From DASUUR01 sp036373975 (GTDB lineage: Bacteria; Patescibacteriota; Saccharimonadia; Saccharimonadales; Saccharimonadaceae), in the NCBI GenBank assembly GCA_036373975.1, contig DASUUR010000029.1, positions 1 to 15,144 of the forward strand: a stretch of 15,144 bases of DNA. The letters run 5' to 3'. A program made the translations under genes and the position numbers. Positions within the stretch are counted from its first letter, which is position 1. Each line of letters opens with the position of its first letter. The notes beneath the pieces are model-generated. The model was not told where the DNA came from. It worked only from the letters and a program-made list of their open reading frames with translations, and did not search any database. This document shows, one piece after another, positions 1-6,203 of this stretch.

Positions 1-340
1 TGTAGAGCCGACTAATATTGTCGGCCAATGTTTTGGGCGTGAGCCCGACGGCCCGGGCTATGGCGGCGTTGTTGGTTTCTATCGCCATCGCTTGAAGTAT
101 GCGCGTCTCTTTCGCGGAGAGAGCTTGCTCCAAGGGTGGTAGCTCAGCCCGAAATCCCAGCCGATAGGCGGCCTTGATGATTCCCAGGGCTGTTCGTGCC
201 CCGAGTTTGGCTTCGAGCATAGTCATTTGGTGTGTCATTGCGGCCTCGGTTATGTCAAGCACACGCCGTGCTCCTTCGGCACTGCCCTCTGTGATGTACA
301 AGCCAAGAAGGCGTCTTTGAGAATCGGTAAAGCCAGACAT
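1..340 (-). CDS. LuxR/GerE-type tandem helix-turn-helix regulator (C-terminus cut by window edge)
   Basis: An open frame runs leftward from the ATG at 340 off the edge of the window, giving 113 codons with no stop. The ATG is preceded by a good Shine-Dalgarno sequence (GGAGGAG). Two HTH-like repeats are visible. Residues about 4-61 end in a GerE-like recognition segment (MLEAKLGARTALGIIKAAY). Residues about 72-113 restart with LSAKETRILQAMA and run to GLTPKTLADNISRLY. This pattern is typical of the LuxR/GerE DNA-binding domain, here doubled and without a receiver or ligand-binding domain in front. It is probably a DNA-binding transcription factor; its target is unknown. It lies downstream of gpmA on the same strand with its own promoter in the gap. 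The HTH call is fairly secure; the full length and third domain, if any, cannot be seen. Confidence 0.72.
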   Translation of the reverse strand, partial: MSGFTDSQRRLLGLYITEGSAEGARRVLDITEAAMTHQMTMLEAKLGARTALGIIKAAYRLGFRAELPPLEQALSAKETRILQAMAIETNNAAIARAVGLTPKTLADNISRLY

Positions 341-371
341 ACCTGCTCCTCCGCCTATTGATTATGGAGTA

Positions 372-377
372 ATTATA
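372..377 (-). promoter_or_regulatory. Extended -10 box for the LuxR-like gene
   Basis: On the minus strand the gpmA/regulator gap contains TGGTATAAT, a perfect TATAAT preceded by an extended -10 TG. It lies about 30 bases before the regulator's ATG. No convincing -35 at the usual spacing was found. No terminator hairpin follows gpmA, so read-through from gpmA is also possible. Confidence 0.55.
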
Positions 378-413
378 CCAGATACTATAAGTTACAACTA
401 AGCAAATAGATGA

Positions 414-1058
414 TTATGCTTTTGAGGATGTCGTGTCGATACTTAGCACTTGCTTCTCGTCGATTGTTCCCTGGGGCGTGACATGATATAGCAGAATTTG
501 GCCTAATGGCATCTCAACATCAGCAATGGCGGATTCTTCAATGTCATCAAGGTGTTTTATGAGCGCTCGGATAGAGTTACCATGTGCAACAAGGAGGATA
601 TTCTCGCCTTCTTGCAGGCGCGGGAGGATTTCAGCGTCAAAGAATGGCACGACGCGGCCGTGCACGTCTTTTAGGGTTTCGCCCCCCGGCACAGGGTAGT
701 CCCAGCCGCGGCGAATGCCCTTAAAGGCCTCGTCGCCAATTTCGGCCTGTACTTCCCACTTGTTTTTGCCGGTTAGATCGCCGTAATCACGTTCGTTTAT
801 GGCGCCATGTTGGTGTTTTGCAAGGTCGGTTTGCCCGTGTGCTTTAAGGATACCGTTTAAAGTTTGATGAGTGCGTTTTTGTTCTGAGTGATAGGCTGCG
901 TCAAAGGGGATGCCACGTAATACCTCGCCAAGTAGCTCGGCTTCGGCGTGGCCCTTCTCGCTTAAATTGACATCGGTGAGGCCGGTCCATTTGCCTAATG
1001 AGTTCCATTCAGATTCGGCATGACGGCTAATTGCAAGTATTCCAGATTTCTTTTCCAT
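414..1058 (-). CDS. gpmA: 2,3-bisphosphoglycerate-dependent phosphoglycerate mutase
   Basis: Interconverts 3-phosphoglycerate and 2-phosphoglycerate in the cytoplasm, the step before enolase. The histidine-phosphatase signature is near the N-terminus: SRHAESEWNSLGKWTGLTDV at about residues 11-30, with the phosphorylated His at residue 13. ERDYGDLTGKNK matches the family's ERxYG motif. PGGETLKD and the second catalytic His in VAHGNSIRAL complete the active site. At 214 aa it is shorter than typical GpmA (about 230-250), with a trimmed C-terminal tail. The first motif has A where most members have G (RHGES becomes RHAES). The ATG at 1058 has AAAGG only two bases upstream, too close to act as a Shine-Dalgarno site, but a promoter sits exactly where it would give a leaderless transcript. 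It faces away from eno, separated from it by the orphan gene at 1135-1407. Confidence 0.95.
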   Translation of the reverse strand: MEKKSGILAISRHAESEWNSLGKWTGLTDVNLSEKGHAEAELLGEVLRGIPFDAAYHSEQKRTHQTLNGILKAHGQTDLAKHQHGAINERDYGDLTGKNKWEVQAEIGDEAFKGIRRGWDYPVPGGETLKDVHGRVVPFFDAEILPRLQEGENILLVAHGNSIRALIKHLDDIEESAIADVEMPLGQILLYHVTPQGTIDEKQVLSIDTTSSKA

Positions 1059-1064
1059 ACCTTT

Positions 1065-1093
1065 ATTATTGCGCAGGTATGCAGCGCTGTAAA
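1065..1093 (-). promoter_or_regulatory. Leaderless-type promoter of gpmA
   Basis: On the minus strand TTTACA (1088-1093), a 17-base spacer and AATAAT (1065-1070) match sigma70-type boxes with one mismatch each. Only six bases separate the -10 from the ATG, so transcription should begin at or next to the start codon. The -35 falls in the T-rich tail of the preceding terminator. Confidence 0.6.
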
Positions 1094-1130
1094 TAAAGAG
1101 AGCGCCTCGACCCCAAGGGGCCGAGACGCT
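1091..1130 (-). terminator. Intrinsic terminator of the 90-aa orphan gene
   Basis: The arms 1101-1113 and 1118-1130 form a 13-pair hairpin with a four-base loop. The two non-Watson-Crick positions become G-U wobbles only in minus-strand RNA; in plus-strand RNA they would be C-A mismatches. A T-rich tail (CTCTTTATTT) follows on the minus strand. Orientation and position both assign it to the gene ending at 1135. Confidence 0.75.
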
Positions 1131-1134
1131 GAAC

Positions 1135-1407
1135 TCATCGCTTCCATTTGTTCACGAGGTTCACCCTGCAAGCCACCACATCGAACATTGGGTATTTGAC
1201 ACGGATGACGCCCGTTGCCAATTCGCCATCGATGTGCACGCGAATATTGGGTTGGAACGAGCCGTTCACGTACACCTGGGTTGGCAGGTCGGCCCGGCCT
1301 GCAATCCCGAAGGCTTCGTAGGTGATGTCGTCAGCCTGGGGTGTAGCGGAGACCTTCATGGGCTTGTCGCTGGTGATCCAGTAGTCCTTCGGGTCGACTG
1401 CGCGCAT
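1135..1407 (-). CDS. Hypothetical protein, 90 aa
   Basis: I do not recognise this protein. It is 90 aa, has no signal peptide or membrane segment, and looks soluble. The second half alternates hydrophobic and polar residues (QVYVNGSFQPNIRVHIDG, then GVIRVKYPMFDVVACRVNLV), which suggests a small beta-rich fold. It is very likely a real gene: the ATG is preceded by a strong Shine-Dalgarno sequence (GAGGAGG, spacing about five), a promoter lies upstream, and a strong hairpin terminator starts just after the stop. It looks more GC-rich than eno. It is divergent from eno and shares its promoter region. Overlapping frames at 1234-1437 and 1331-1543 were judged to be shadows. Confidence 0.72.
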   Translation of the reverse strand: MRAVDPKDYWITSDKPMKVSATPQADDITYEAFGIAGRADLPTQVYVNGSFQPNIRVHIDGELATGVIRVKYPMFDVVACRVNLVNKWKR

Positions 1408-1439
1408 AACGCCTCCTCATCTGTGCGGATGGTTTAGCT

Positions 1440-1468
1440 AACATACCACACACCATATGCGTATACAA
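1440..1468 (-). promoter_or_regulatory. Promoter of the 90-aa orphan gene
   Basis: On the minus strand TTGTAT (1463-1468), a 17-base spacer and TATGTT (1440-1445) with an extended TG lie about 33 bases before the ATG. Its -35 occupies the same bases as the candidate eno -35 on the opposite strand. Confidence 0.5.
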
Positions 1469-1489
1469 GCTGGCCAGGGTGTGTAATAG
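1462..1489 (+). promoter_or_regulatory. Candidate eno promoter
   Basis: TATACA (1462-1467), a 16-base spacer and TAATAG (1484-1489) are an imperfect sigma70-like pair, giving a leader of about 18 bases that contains the AGGAG Shine-Dalgarno of eno. This is a weaker match than the minus-strand promoter it overlaps. Confidence 0.4.
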
Positions 1490-1513
1490 TAGGAACGTAA
1501 CAGGAGCAAAAAC

Positions 1514-2791
1514 ATGAACATACAGACAATTCGCGCGCGACAAATTCTTGATTCGCGTGGTAACCCAACCGTTGAGGCCGATGTTGTGCTCGAAAATGGT
1601 ATATTTGGCCGAGCTGCGGTGCCCTCTGGCGCAAGCACGGGTGCCGGTGAGGCCCTAGAGCTTCGTGACGGTGGTAGTGAGTTTGGCGGAAAAGCCGTCA
1701 ACAAAGCCGTCGCGCATATTACTGGCGAAATTGCTCAAGCTTTAACGGGTATGAGCGTTGCTGATCAATCGGCGCTGGATGCCAAACTGCTTGAACTTGA
1801 TGGCACTGAGAACAAATCTCGCTTGGGGGCAAATGCTCTTCTGGCGGTAAGCTTGGCAGCCGCCAAGGCTGCGGCTAATGCTAAGGGCATGCCGCTCCAT
1901 GCGCATATTGCCGAAATCACTGGTACCACTCAGCAAACTTTGCCAATGCCAATGATGAATATTATGAACGGTGGTAAGCACGCTGCGGGCTCAAGCGATG
2001 TGCAGGAGTACATGATTATTCCAGTTGGCGCCGCTACTATTGGTGACGCCCTGCGTATCGGTACTGAAATCTTCCACGCCTTAGCTAAGGTCCTTAAGGC
2101 CGAAGGCTATGGCACCACTGTGGGCGATGAGGGCGGTTATGCACCAAGCGTTAAGAAGGGCAATCGCGAACCCCTAGAATTAATCGCTAAGGCCGTTGCA
2201 GCAGCAGGCTACACACTTGGTACTGATGTTGTACTGGCGCTTGATGTTGCATCGAGTGAGCTCTACGAAGATGGCGCCTACAACCTTGCAACCGAAGGTA
2301 AGAAAATTAGCGCAGCCGAGCTAACTGAATGGTATAAACAGATGGCACAGGAATTCCCGATTGTTTCTATCGAAGACGGCCTTGCCGAAGACGACTGGCA
2401 AAACTGGACGATATTGACTAGTGAACTCGGTTCAACGACCCAACTTGTCGGCGACGACCTACTGGTGACGAATACCAAGTTATTGCAGCGAGCAATTGAC
2501 GAAAAGGCTGCCAATGCAATCCTGATCAAGCCAAACCAAATTGGCACCCTAACTGAGACCATCAAGGCTGTACAGATGGCTCAAAATGCTGGCTGGAATA
2601 CTGTTATGTCGCACCGATCGGGTGAAACTGAAGATGTGACGATTTCGCATCTTGCAGTTGGTTTAGGTACTGGCCAGATCAAGACCGGCTCTCTGTCTCG
2701 TAGCGACCGAGTGGCAAAGTATAACGAGTTACTGCGCATTGCTGAAATGGCTCCAGAGCTGCCACTTGCAAACCCATTTAAAAAAGTATAA
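1514..2791 (+). CDS. eno: Enolase (phosphopyruvate hydratase)
   Basis: Converts 2-phosphoglycerate to phosphoenolpyruvate in the cytoplasm. The 425-aa length is normal. The flexible loop motif PSGASTGAGEALELRDG is at residues 37-53. Catalytic Glu206 is in VGDEGGYAPS. Mg ligands are Asp244 (ALDVASSELY), Glu287 (SIEDGLAEDDW) and Asp314 (VGDDLLVTN). Catalytic Lys339 is in ILIKPNQIGTLTE, SHRSGETED is at 366-374, and Lys390 is in IKTGSLSRSDR. All key residues are present. The usual NGGxHADN segment reads NGGKHAAGSSD, a mild local change. The start is supported by AGGAG seven bases upstream. Pyruvate kinase, the next enzyme, follows 36 bases downstream, and the pyk promoter appears to overlap the eno stop codon. 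Confidence 0.98.
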   Translation: MNIQTIRARQILDSRGNPTVEADVVLENGIFGRAAVPSGASTGAGEALELRDGGSEFGGKAVNKAVAHITGEIAQALTGMSVADQSALDAKLLELDGTENKSRLGANALLAVSLAAAKAAANAKGMPLHAHIAEITGTTQQTLPMPMMNIMNGGKHAAGSSDVQEYMIIPVGAATIGDALRIGTEIFHALAKVLKAEGYGTTVGDEGGYAPSVKKGNREPLELIAKAVAAAGYTLGTDVVLALDVASSELYEDGAYNLATEGKKISAAELTEWYKQMAQEFPIVSIEDGLAEDDWQNWTILTSELGSTTQLVGDDLLVTNTKLLQRAIDEKAANAILIKPNQIGTLTETIKAVQMAQNAGWNTVMSHRSGETEDVTISHLAVGLGTGQIKTGSLSRSDRVAKYNELLRIAEMAPELPLANPFKKV

Positions 2792-2819
2792 GACAATCTA
2801 CGCATCAGAGGTGTATACT
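2790..2819 (+). promoter_or_regulatory. Leaderless-type promoter of pyk
   Basis: AAGACA (2790-2795), an 18-base spacer and TATACT (2814-2819) are followed eight bases later by the pyk ATG. No Shine-Dalgarno is visible. The -35 begins within the eno stop codon. The -10 is strong and the -35 partial (four of six matches). Confidence 0.5.
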
Positions 2820-2827
2820 AAATCATT

Positions 2828-4246
2828 ATGAGTGTTATTTTTAAACGAACCAAAATTCTGGCAACGCTAGGGCCAGCAACAAACGCAAGCGAAACAATCG
2901 AGAAATTGATCGTGGGCGGTGTCAATGGCTTCCGCCTTAACTTTAGCCACGGTAGTTACGAAGAACGAGACCAGCAGATTACCTGGGTCCGACAAGCGAG
3001 TAATAAAATCGGTAAAACCGTTGCTATTCTACAGGATTTACAGGGGCCAAAGATTCGCCTCGGCGAGCTCAACGGCATTGTAAACGTAGAAACTGGTGAC
3101 GAGCTTGACTTGGTATATGGCGGCCAGCACAGCGAAAATGTAATTCCTGTGCAGTACAACTTGGCTGAAAAAGTAAAAGTTGGTGAACCACTGTACATCT
3201 TTGATGGTAAAGTGCGTACTACAGTTATTGGCGTCGAGCAATCGGCGCAGTCTATTCGCGTACGAGTAGAAAACGACGGGGTACTAATGAGCCGCAAGGG
3301 TATTAACCTGCCAGACACTGACTTTGCTGGCGATATTCTCACCAAAAAAGATCGTGAAGATATTGAATATGGCGTGGGGCAAGATATTGACTTTGTGGCG
3401 CTAAGTTTTGTGCAGTCAGCCGACGATATTAATCAGCTGCGCGAAATTCTTGAATCAAAGGGTTCCAAGGCAAAAATTATCGCTAAGGTTGAGACCAAAG
3501 CTGCAATTGAGCCAACGGCGCTTGAGGAGATTGTAAAGGTGAGCGATGGTGTTATGGTTGCGCGCGGTGACCTAGCTGTCGAAGCCGGTGCCGAGGTGGT
3601 GCCAATCGTGCAACGTTCAATCATTGGCTTGTGTCAGAAGTACGGAAAACTCAGCATCGTAGCAACGCAGATGATGGCGAGCATGGTTGAAAGCCCTGAG
3701 CCAACCCGCGCTGAAGTAAGCGATGTTGCAAATGCGGTTATTTTAGGTGCTGATACCGTAATGTTAAGCGACGAGACCGCAAATGGTCGCTACCCACTTG
3801 AAACAGTTGCAGCAATGAAGCGCGTCATCATCCATACGCAGGAGCACGCTCCTGTGCAGCCCGTGTACTTTAGCGAAGGCAAGACTGACATGCAAGATGC
3901 CATTAGCTCGGCGGCTGTTACTTTGGCTAGCCAAATTAAGGCAACCGGTATTGTAGCCGAAACCAAATCCGGCGTCACTGCAGCAAGCATTGCGGCACAT
4001 CGCCCAAGCTTACCTATCATTAGTGTCACTAGTGATCCCCGCGTAGCGCAACAGCTTGCATTAATGTATGCCAACAAGAGCTTCCTTCGTGAAGACGGCG
4101 AACGTGCTGGTCTTGAGCTTGCAAAAGAGCTTAAGAGTCGTATGTTCTTTGGCGAAGATGCTAAAGTCACCGTTGTGCTTGTGAGCGGTCGCCAGCCAGG
4201 ATTGATTGGCGGTACCGATACTATCCGTGTACGTGTTCTAAATTAA
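2828..4246 (+). CDS. pyk: Pyruvate kinase
   Basis: Transfers phosphate from phosphoenolpyruvate to ADP, the final ATP-forming step of glycolysis. The 472-aa length is standard for bacterial PK without a C-terminal PEP-utiliser extension. The N-terminal barrel starts RTKILATLGPA, followed by the substrate-binding FRLNFSHG and LQDLQGPKIRLG. The beta-barrel B domain follows at about residues 75-165. Active-site segments AKVETKAA, DGVMVARGDLAVE and VATQMMASMVESPEPTRAEV are intact. VMLSDETANGRYP completes the A domain. The C-terminal domain (about 345-472) contains HRPSLPIISVTSDPRVAQQL. The start at the ATG fits the family N-terminus and the leaderless-type promoter directly upstream. The gene ends at a convergent junction with the minus-strand hydrolase. 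Confidence 0.98.
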   Translation: MSVIFKRTKILATLGPATNASETIEKLIVGGVNGFRLNFSHGSYEERDQQITWVRQASNKIGKTVAILQDLQGPKIRLGELNGIVNVETGDELDLVYGGQHSENVIPVQYNLAEKVKVGEPLYIFDGKVRTTVIGVEQSAQSIRVRVENDGVLMSRKGINLPDTDFAGDILTKKDREDIEYGVGQDIDFVALSFVQSADDINQLREILESKGSKAKIIAKVETKAAIEPTALEEIVKVSDGVMVARGDLAVEAGAEVVPIVQRSIIGLCQKYGKLSIVATQMMASMVESPEPTRAEVSDVANAVILGADTVMLSDETANGRYPLETVAAMKRVIIHTQEHAPVQPVYFSEGKTDMQDAISSAAVTLASQIKATGIVAETKSGVTAASIAAHRPSLPIISVTSDPRVAQQLALMYANKSFLREDGERAGLELAKELKSRMFFGEDAKVTVVLVSGRQPGLIGGTDTIRVRVLN

Positions 4247-4250
4247 GACA

Positions 4251-4275
4251 TAAAAAAAGACCTTCAACGGAAGGT
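4251..4275 (-). terminator. Hairpin plus T-run terminator of the hydrolase gene
   Basis: In minus-strand RNA, ACCTTC-CGTT-GAAGGT forms a six-pair stem with a four-base loop (4260-4275). A CTTTTTTTA run follows directly, the classic intrinsic terminator layout. It is a second stop behind the longer hairpin at 4283-4318. The A-run precedes the stem on the plus strand, so it is not oriented for pyk. Confidence 0.75.
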
Positions 4276-4282
4276 AAGTCTG

Positions 4283-4318
4283 CGTATGTCGCCCGCCAGT
4301 TTCGGCGGGCGACATACG
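4283..4318. terminator. Long GC-rich convergent hairpin between pyk and hydrolase
   Basis: A perfect 15-base inverted repeat (4283-4297 and 4304-4318) with a six-base loop lies between the 3' ends of pyk (plus) and the hydrolase (minus), whose stop codon starts at 4320. Being symmetric, it can fold in transcripts from both directions. Little T-run follows it on the plus strand, so how well it stops pyk transcription is uncertain. Confidence 0.75.
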
Positions 4319-4319
4319 T

Positions 4320-5222
4320 TTAGGGGCGAAGGCCCAGGATCTTTTGCCCTTTCCTGATGCCTGCTTGCCACTTGCCGGGGTGTTCCACATAGCTGACGTG
4401 GCTCGTGCCCGGGATGATCAGCCGGCGATACGATCCAACACCGAAGGCATCGAACAGTTTCTGGTCGGCTGTGCTCCGTACTTCTGTGTCGTTCTCTGAC
4501 CGGAGCACCACTAGCTCGACATGCTGATAGCTGCCTGCCGGTGGGGCGGTGTGCCTTGCCAGGTTGCGGATCTGATCCGAAGTTGCTGACGCCGGGTATT
4601 GCTTTGTTGCCTGGTAGTTCTCCAGGCGCACAGCGTCGTCACTGTCCGAATCATGCGGGCGGTCTTCGACACCCTTTCGCTGGAGCCGGCTAAAGGCTGC
4701 GTTCTGACCGCGGCCTGCCCACCACAAGGTACCCAGTGTCTCGGCGCCTCTTTTCTGGCACAGATCCTCTGCGTTCATCGGTGAGTCAGCCGCCATCAGA
4801 TGTAGCTTTTTGAAGCCGAGCAGCTTCAGTATGTCGAGCAGGTAGAGCCCAACCTGTGTGCCGAGCGAACTTCCAAGGATCAGTATCTTTGGGTCGTCCG
4901 CGGGCTTCAGCCGCGTATCGATCTCGTGCGCTGTTTGCAGTGCGACCTCTCGCGCGTTGAAGCGCACCGGGTCGTACACGGCAGTCAGAGTCGGTCCGAG
5001 CTCGAGTAGCGCAGGCCTGATCTGCCGCGAGTGCAGCTCGGCATCGGCCTTCATGCCGCCCAGAACGATCGTAAAAACGCTTGAACCAGCTCCTTCTTCG
5101 TAGACGAAACTTGTCTTGCTGTTTCCCAACCGGGTACTGAGCCCGTCCAGGACGAGTGCAGCAATGAGCGCCACAACAACTGTTGCAGCGATCACGAGCT
5201 TTCTCGTTGCGACGATCGCCAC
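4320..5222 (-). CDS. Membrane-anchored alpha/beta hydrolase
   Basis: Predicted serine hydrolase anchored by one N-terminal membrane segment with the catalytic domain outside the cell. After a short RK-containing N-terminus, a hydrophobic stretch (VIAATVVVALIAALVL) serves as anchor or signal. The nucleophile elbow is GSSLG, at about residues 117-121. The likely catalytic Asp is in RSENDTEV and the His in PGTSHVSYVEHP, in the order expected for the alpha/beta hydrolase fold. Numbering assumes the GTG at 5222, which places the Shine-Dalgarno (TGAGGA) about six bases upstream. The GTG at 5228 would abut it and add only two residues. The substrate is unknown; lipid esters, peptides and cell-wall or host glycan esters are all possible. 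The gene looks GC-rich relative to pyk and pgk and sits between hairpins on both sides, like a separate cassette. Confidence 0.72.
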   Translation of the reverse strand: MAIVATRKLVIAATVVVALIAALVLDGLSTRLGNSKTSFVYEEGAGSSVFTIVLGGMKADAELHSRQIRPALLELGPTLTAVYDPVRFNAREVALQTAHEIDTRLKPADDPKILILGSSLGTQVGLYLLDILKLLGFKKLHLMAADSPMNAEDLCQKRGAETLGTLWWAGRGQNAAFSRLQRKGVEDRPHDSDSDDAVRLENYQATKQYPASATSDQIRNLARHTAPPAGSYQHVELVVLRSENDTEVRSTADQKLFDAFGVGSYRRLIIPGTSHVSYVEHPGKWQAGIRKGQKILGLRP

Positions 5223-5262
5223 AATCACTCCTCACAAGGGGTGTGCTGAAGTTCCAACGCTA

Positions 5263-5268
5263 ATTATA
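5263..5268 (-). promoter_or_regulatory. -10 box of the hydrolase gene
   Basis: A perfect TATAAT on the minus strand gives a leader of about 35 bases with the Shine-Dalgarno at its end. The -35 region is only T-rich (around GTTTTA) and is not convincing. Confidence 0.5.
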
Positions 5269-5288
5269 CAATATTTTGCTAAAAATAA

Positions 5289-5304
5289 AACACCTATAGG
5301 TGTT
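5289..5304. repeat. 16-bp perfect palindrome AACACCTATAGGTGTT
   Basis: Perfect dyad (stem AACACC, TATA centre) followed on the minus strand by TTATTTTT, with the hydrolase -10 box 20 bases further on. It could be a second weak terminator for the paralog pair upstream, or an operator near the hydrolase promoter. The sequence does not decide. Confidence 0.5.
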
Positions 5305-5308
5305 GGTG

Positions 5309-5336
5309 AAAGGGGGCGAGCAGACCCGCCCCCTTT
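5309..5336 (-). terminator. Terminator hairpin after the paralog pair
   Basis: A perfect 10-base inverted repeat, AAAGGGGGCG / CGCCCCCTTT, encloses an eight-base loop 17 bases past the stop codon of the gene at 5354-5725. No long T-run follows directly on the minus strand, but the palindrome at 5289-5304 plus TTATTTTT comes next and may act with it. Confidence 0.68.
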
Positions 5337-5353
5337 ACTAGTTGTTCAGGCCG

Positions 5354-5725
5354 CTACGCCCGGGCGACCGCCTGCTCGGCGATCTTGCGAGCCTGCATGG
5401 TCAGTTCCGTGACTGTGTAGTTGTAGGACTCGCCCAGGTAGCTCGCGTAGTCCTGTATGGCGCCACGCAGCGTCGCATCGTCTCGTACCGCCGCCTCTTC
5501 GATGTTTCTCACGCGGGTTGCCACACCCTTGGCCACGCCCTCGATGAGCTTGGTTGCGTTCTCGCGCTCTGCTTCGGGCAGCTCACGCTCCACGGCAGCG
5601 ACATGGAAGGTGAGCTGGCGAGCCTCCTTGGCTCGTTCCGGGTCATCCGTCTTCAGCTGCATCACCTTGAGTTGCTGCTGTACGGCGTACATCAAGGCGG
5701 TCTTGGTTCGCACACTCAGCCCCAT
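5354..5725 (-). CDS. Hypothetical helical protein, paralog B of a tandem pair (123 aa)
   Basis: No family recognised. The protein is almost entirely heptad-like and charged (rich in E, A, R, K), predicted all alpha-helical, soluble, with no signal peptide. It aligns without gaps to the N-terminus of its upstream neighbour: LS at residues 3-4, K8, L11, YA 13-14, QQ 16-17, L19 and V21 are shared. Both also carry KIAE near the C-terminus (114-117 here). The two are therefore probably products of a tandem duplication. The start is well supported by GGGAGG five bases before the ATG. The gap to the upstream gene is 36 bases, so the pair is probably co-transcribed. The helical make-up could suit a structural or partner-binding role, but no function can be assigned. 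Confidence 0.72.
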   Translation of the reverse strand: MGLSVRTKTALMYAVQQQLKVMQLKTDDPERAKEARQLTFHVAAVERELPEAERENATKLIEGVAKGVATRVRNIEEAAVRDDATLRGAIQDYASYLGESYNYTVTELTMQARKIAEQAVARA

Positions 5726-5761
5726 GGGAGCCTCCCTTGTCGTCGAAACTGTCAGTTGGTA

Positions 5762-6145
5762 TTAAGCCTCGTCGGAGAGTGCCGCCTCGGCAATCTTGCT
5801 GACAACCCCATTGAGTTCGGCGGGGCTGAGGTTGATGAGCGGAGCCATGAACGCCACGTAGGCGTTTTTGGCATCTACCAGTTTCTTGCCGCCCTTGGGC
5901 GCTGCCGCCGCGATGTCTTCCATGAGTTGGGCAGCATCCTCGGCGGTGTCGTCGAGAAAGTCAGCCACCTTGGGCCGGTCCTTGCGCGGAACTTCCTGCT
6001 GCAGGGCGACGAGGTGATCTTTGAGTTGCTCGCGTGCTGTCCGCAGCTCGGCAGCTGGAGCACCGTTGTCTTCTAACCGTTTGACTCGCAATGCCTGTTG
6101 CAGGGCATATGCCAGCACCGCCTTAGCCTCGGTGCTCAATTTCAT
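5762..6145 (-). CDS. Hypothetical helical protein, paralog A of a tandem pair (127 aa)
   Basis: First gene of the minus-strand pair and homologous to the 123-aa gene that follows. No family recognised. It is predicted helical, Ala/Glu/Lys-rich and soluble, with an internal low-complexity turn (AAAAPKGGKK) about two thirds of the way along. KIAE recurs at residues 117-120. The ATG at 6145 (MKLSTEAKAV) was chosen because GGAGAG lies five bases upstream and because this start aligns residue for residue with the paralog. An upstream in-frame ATG at 6184 would add 13 residues but has its codon within the -10 region of the apparent promoter, so it is unlikely. Composition looks more GC-rich than pgk next door. 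Confidence 0.72.
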   Translation of the reverse strand: MKLSTEAKAVLAYALQQALRVKRLEDNGAPAAELRTAREQLKDHLVALQQEVPRKDRPKVADFLDDTAEDAAQLMEDIAAAAPKGGKKLVDAKNAYVAFMAPLINLSPAELNGVVSKIAEAALSDEA

Positions 6146-6175
6146 CTGAGCTCTCCAATCATCGAAACTGCTATG

Positions 6176-6203
6176 ATTATACAATTTATATAAATATTTA
6201 CAA
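6176..6203 (-). promoter_or_regulatory. Promoter of the paralog pair
   Basis: On the minus strand TTGTAA (6198-6203), a 16-base spacer and a perfect TATAAT (6176-6181) precede the ATG by about 30 bases. The surrounding DNA is strongly AT-rich. One of the clearest promoters in the window. Confidence 0.65.

Noticed and set aside
5342..6076. A 244-codon plus-strand open frame across the paralog pair
   Set aside because: It is antisense to two genes with good ribosome sites, a promoter and a terminator, and its product is rich in Cys, His and Leu without any domain. GC-rich antisense frames stay open by chance.
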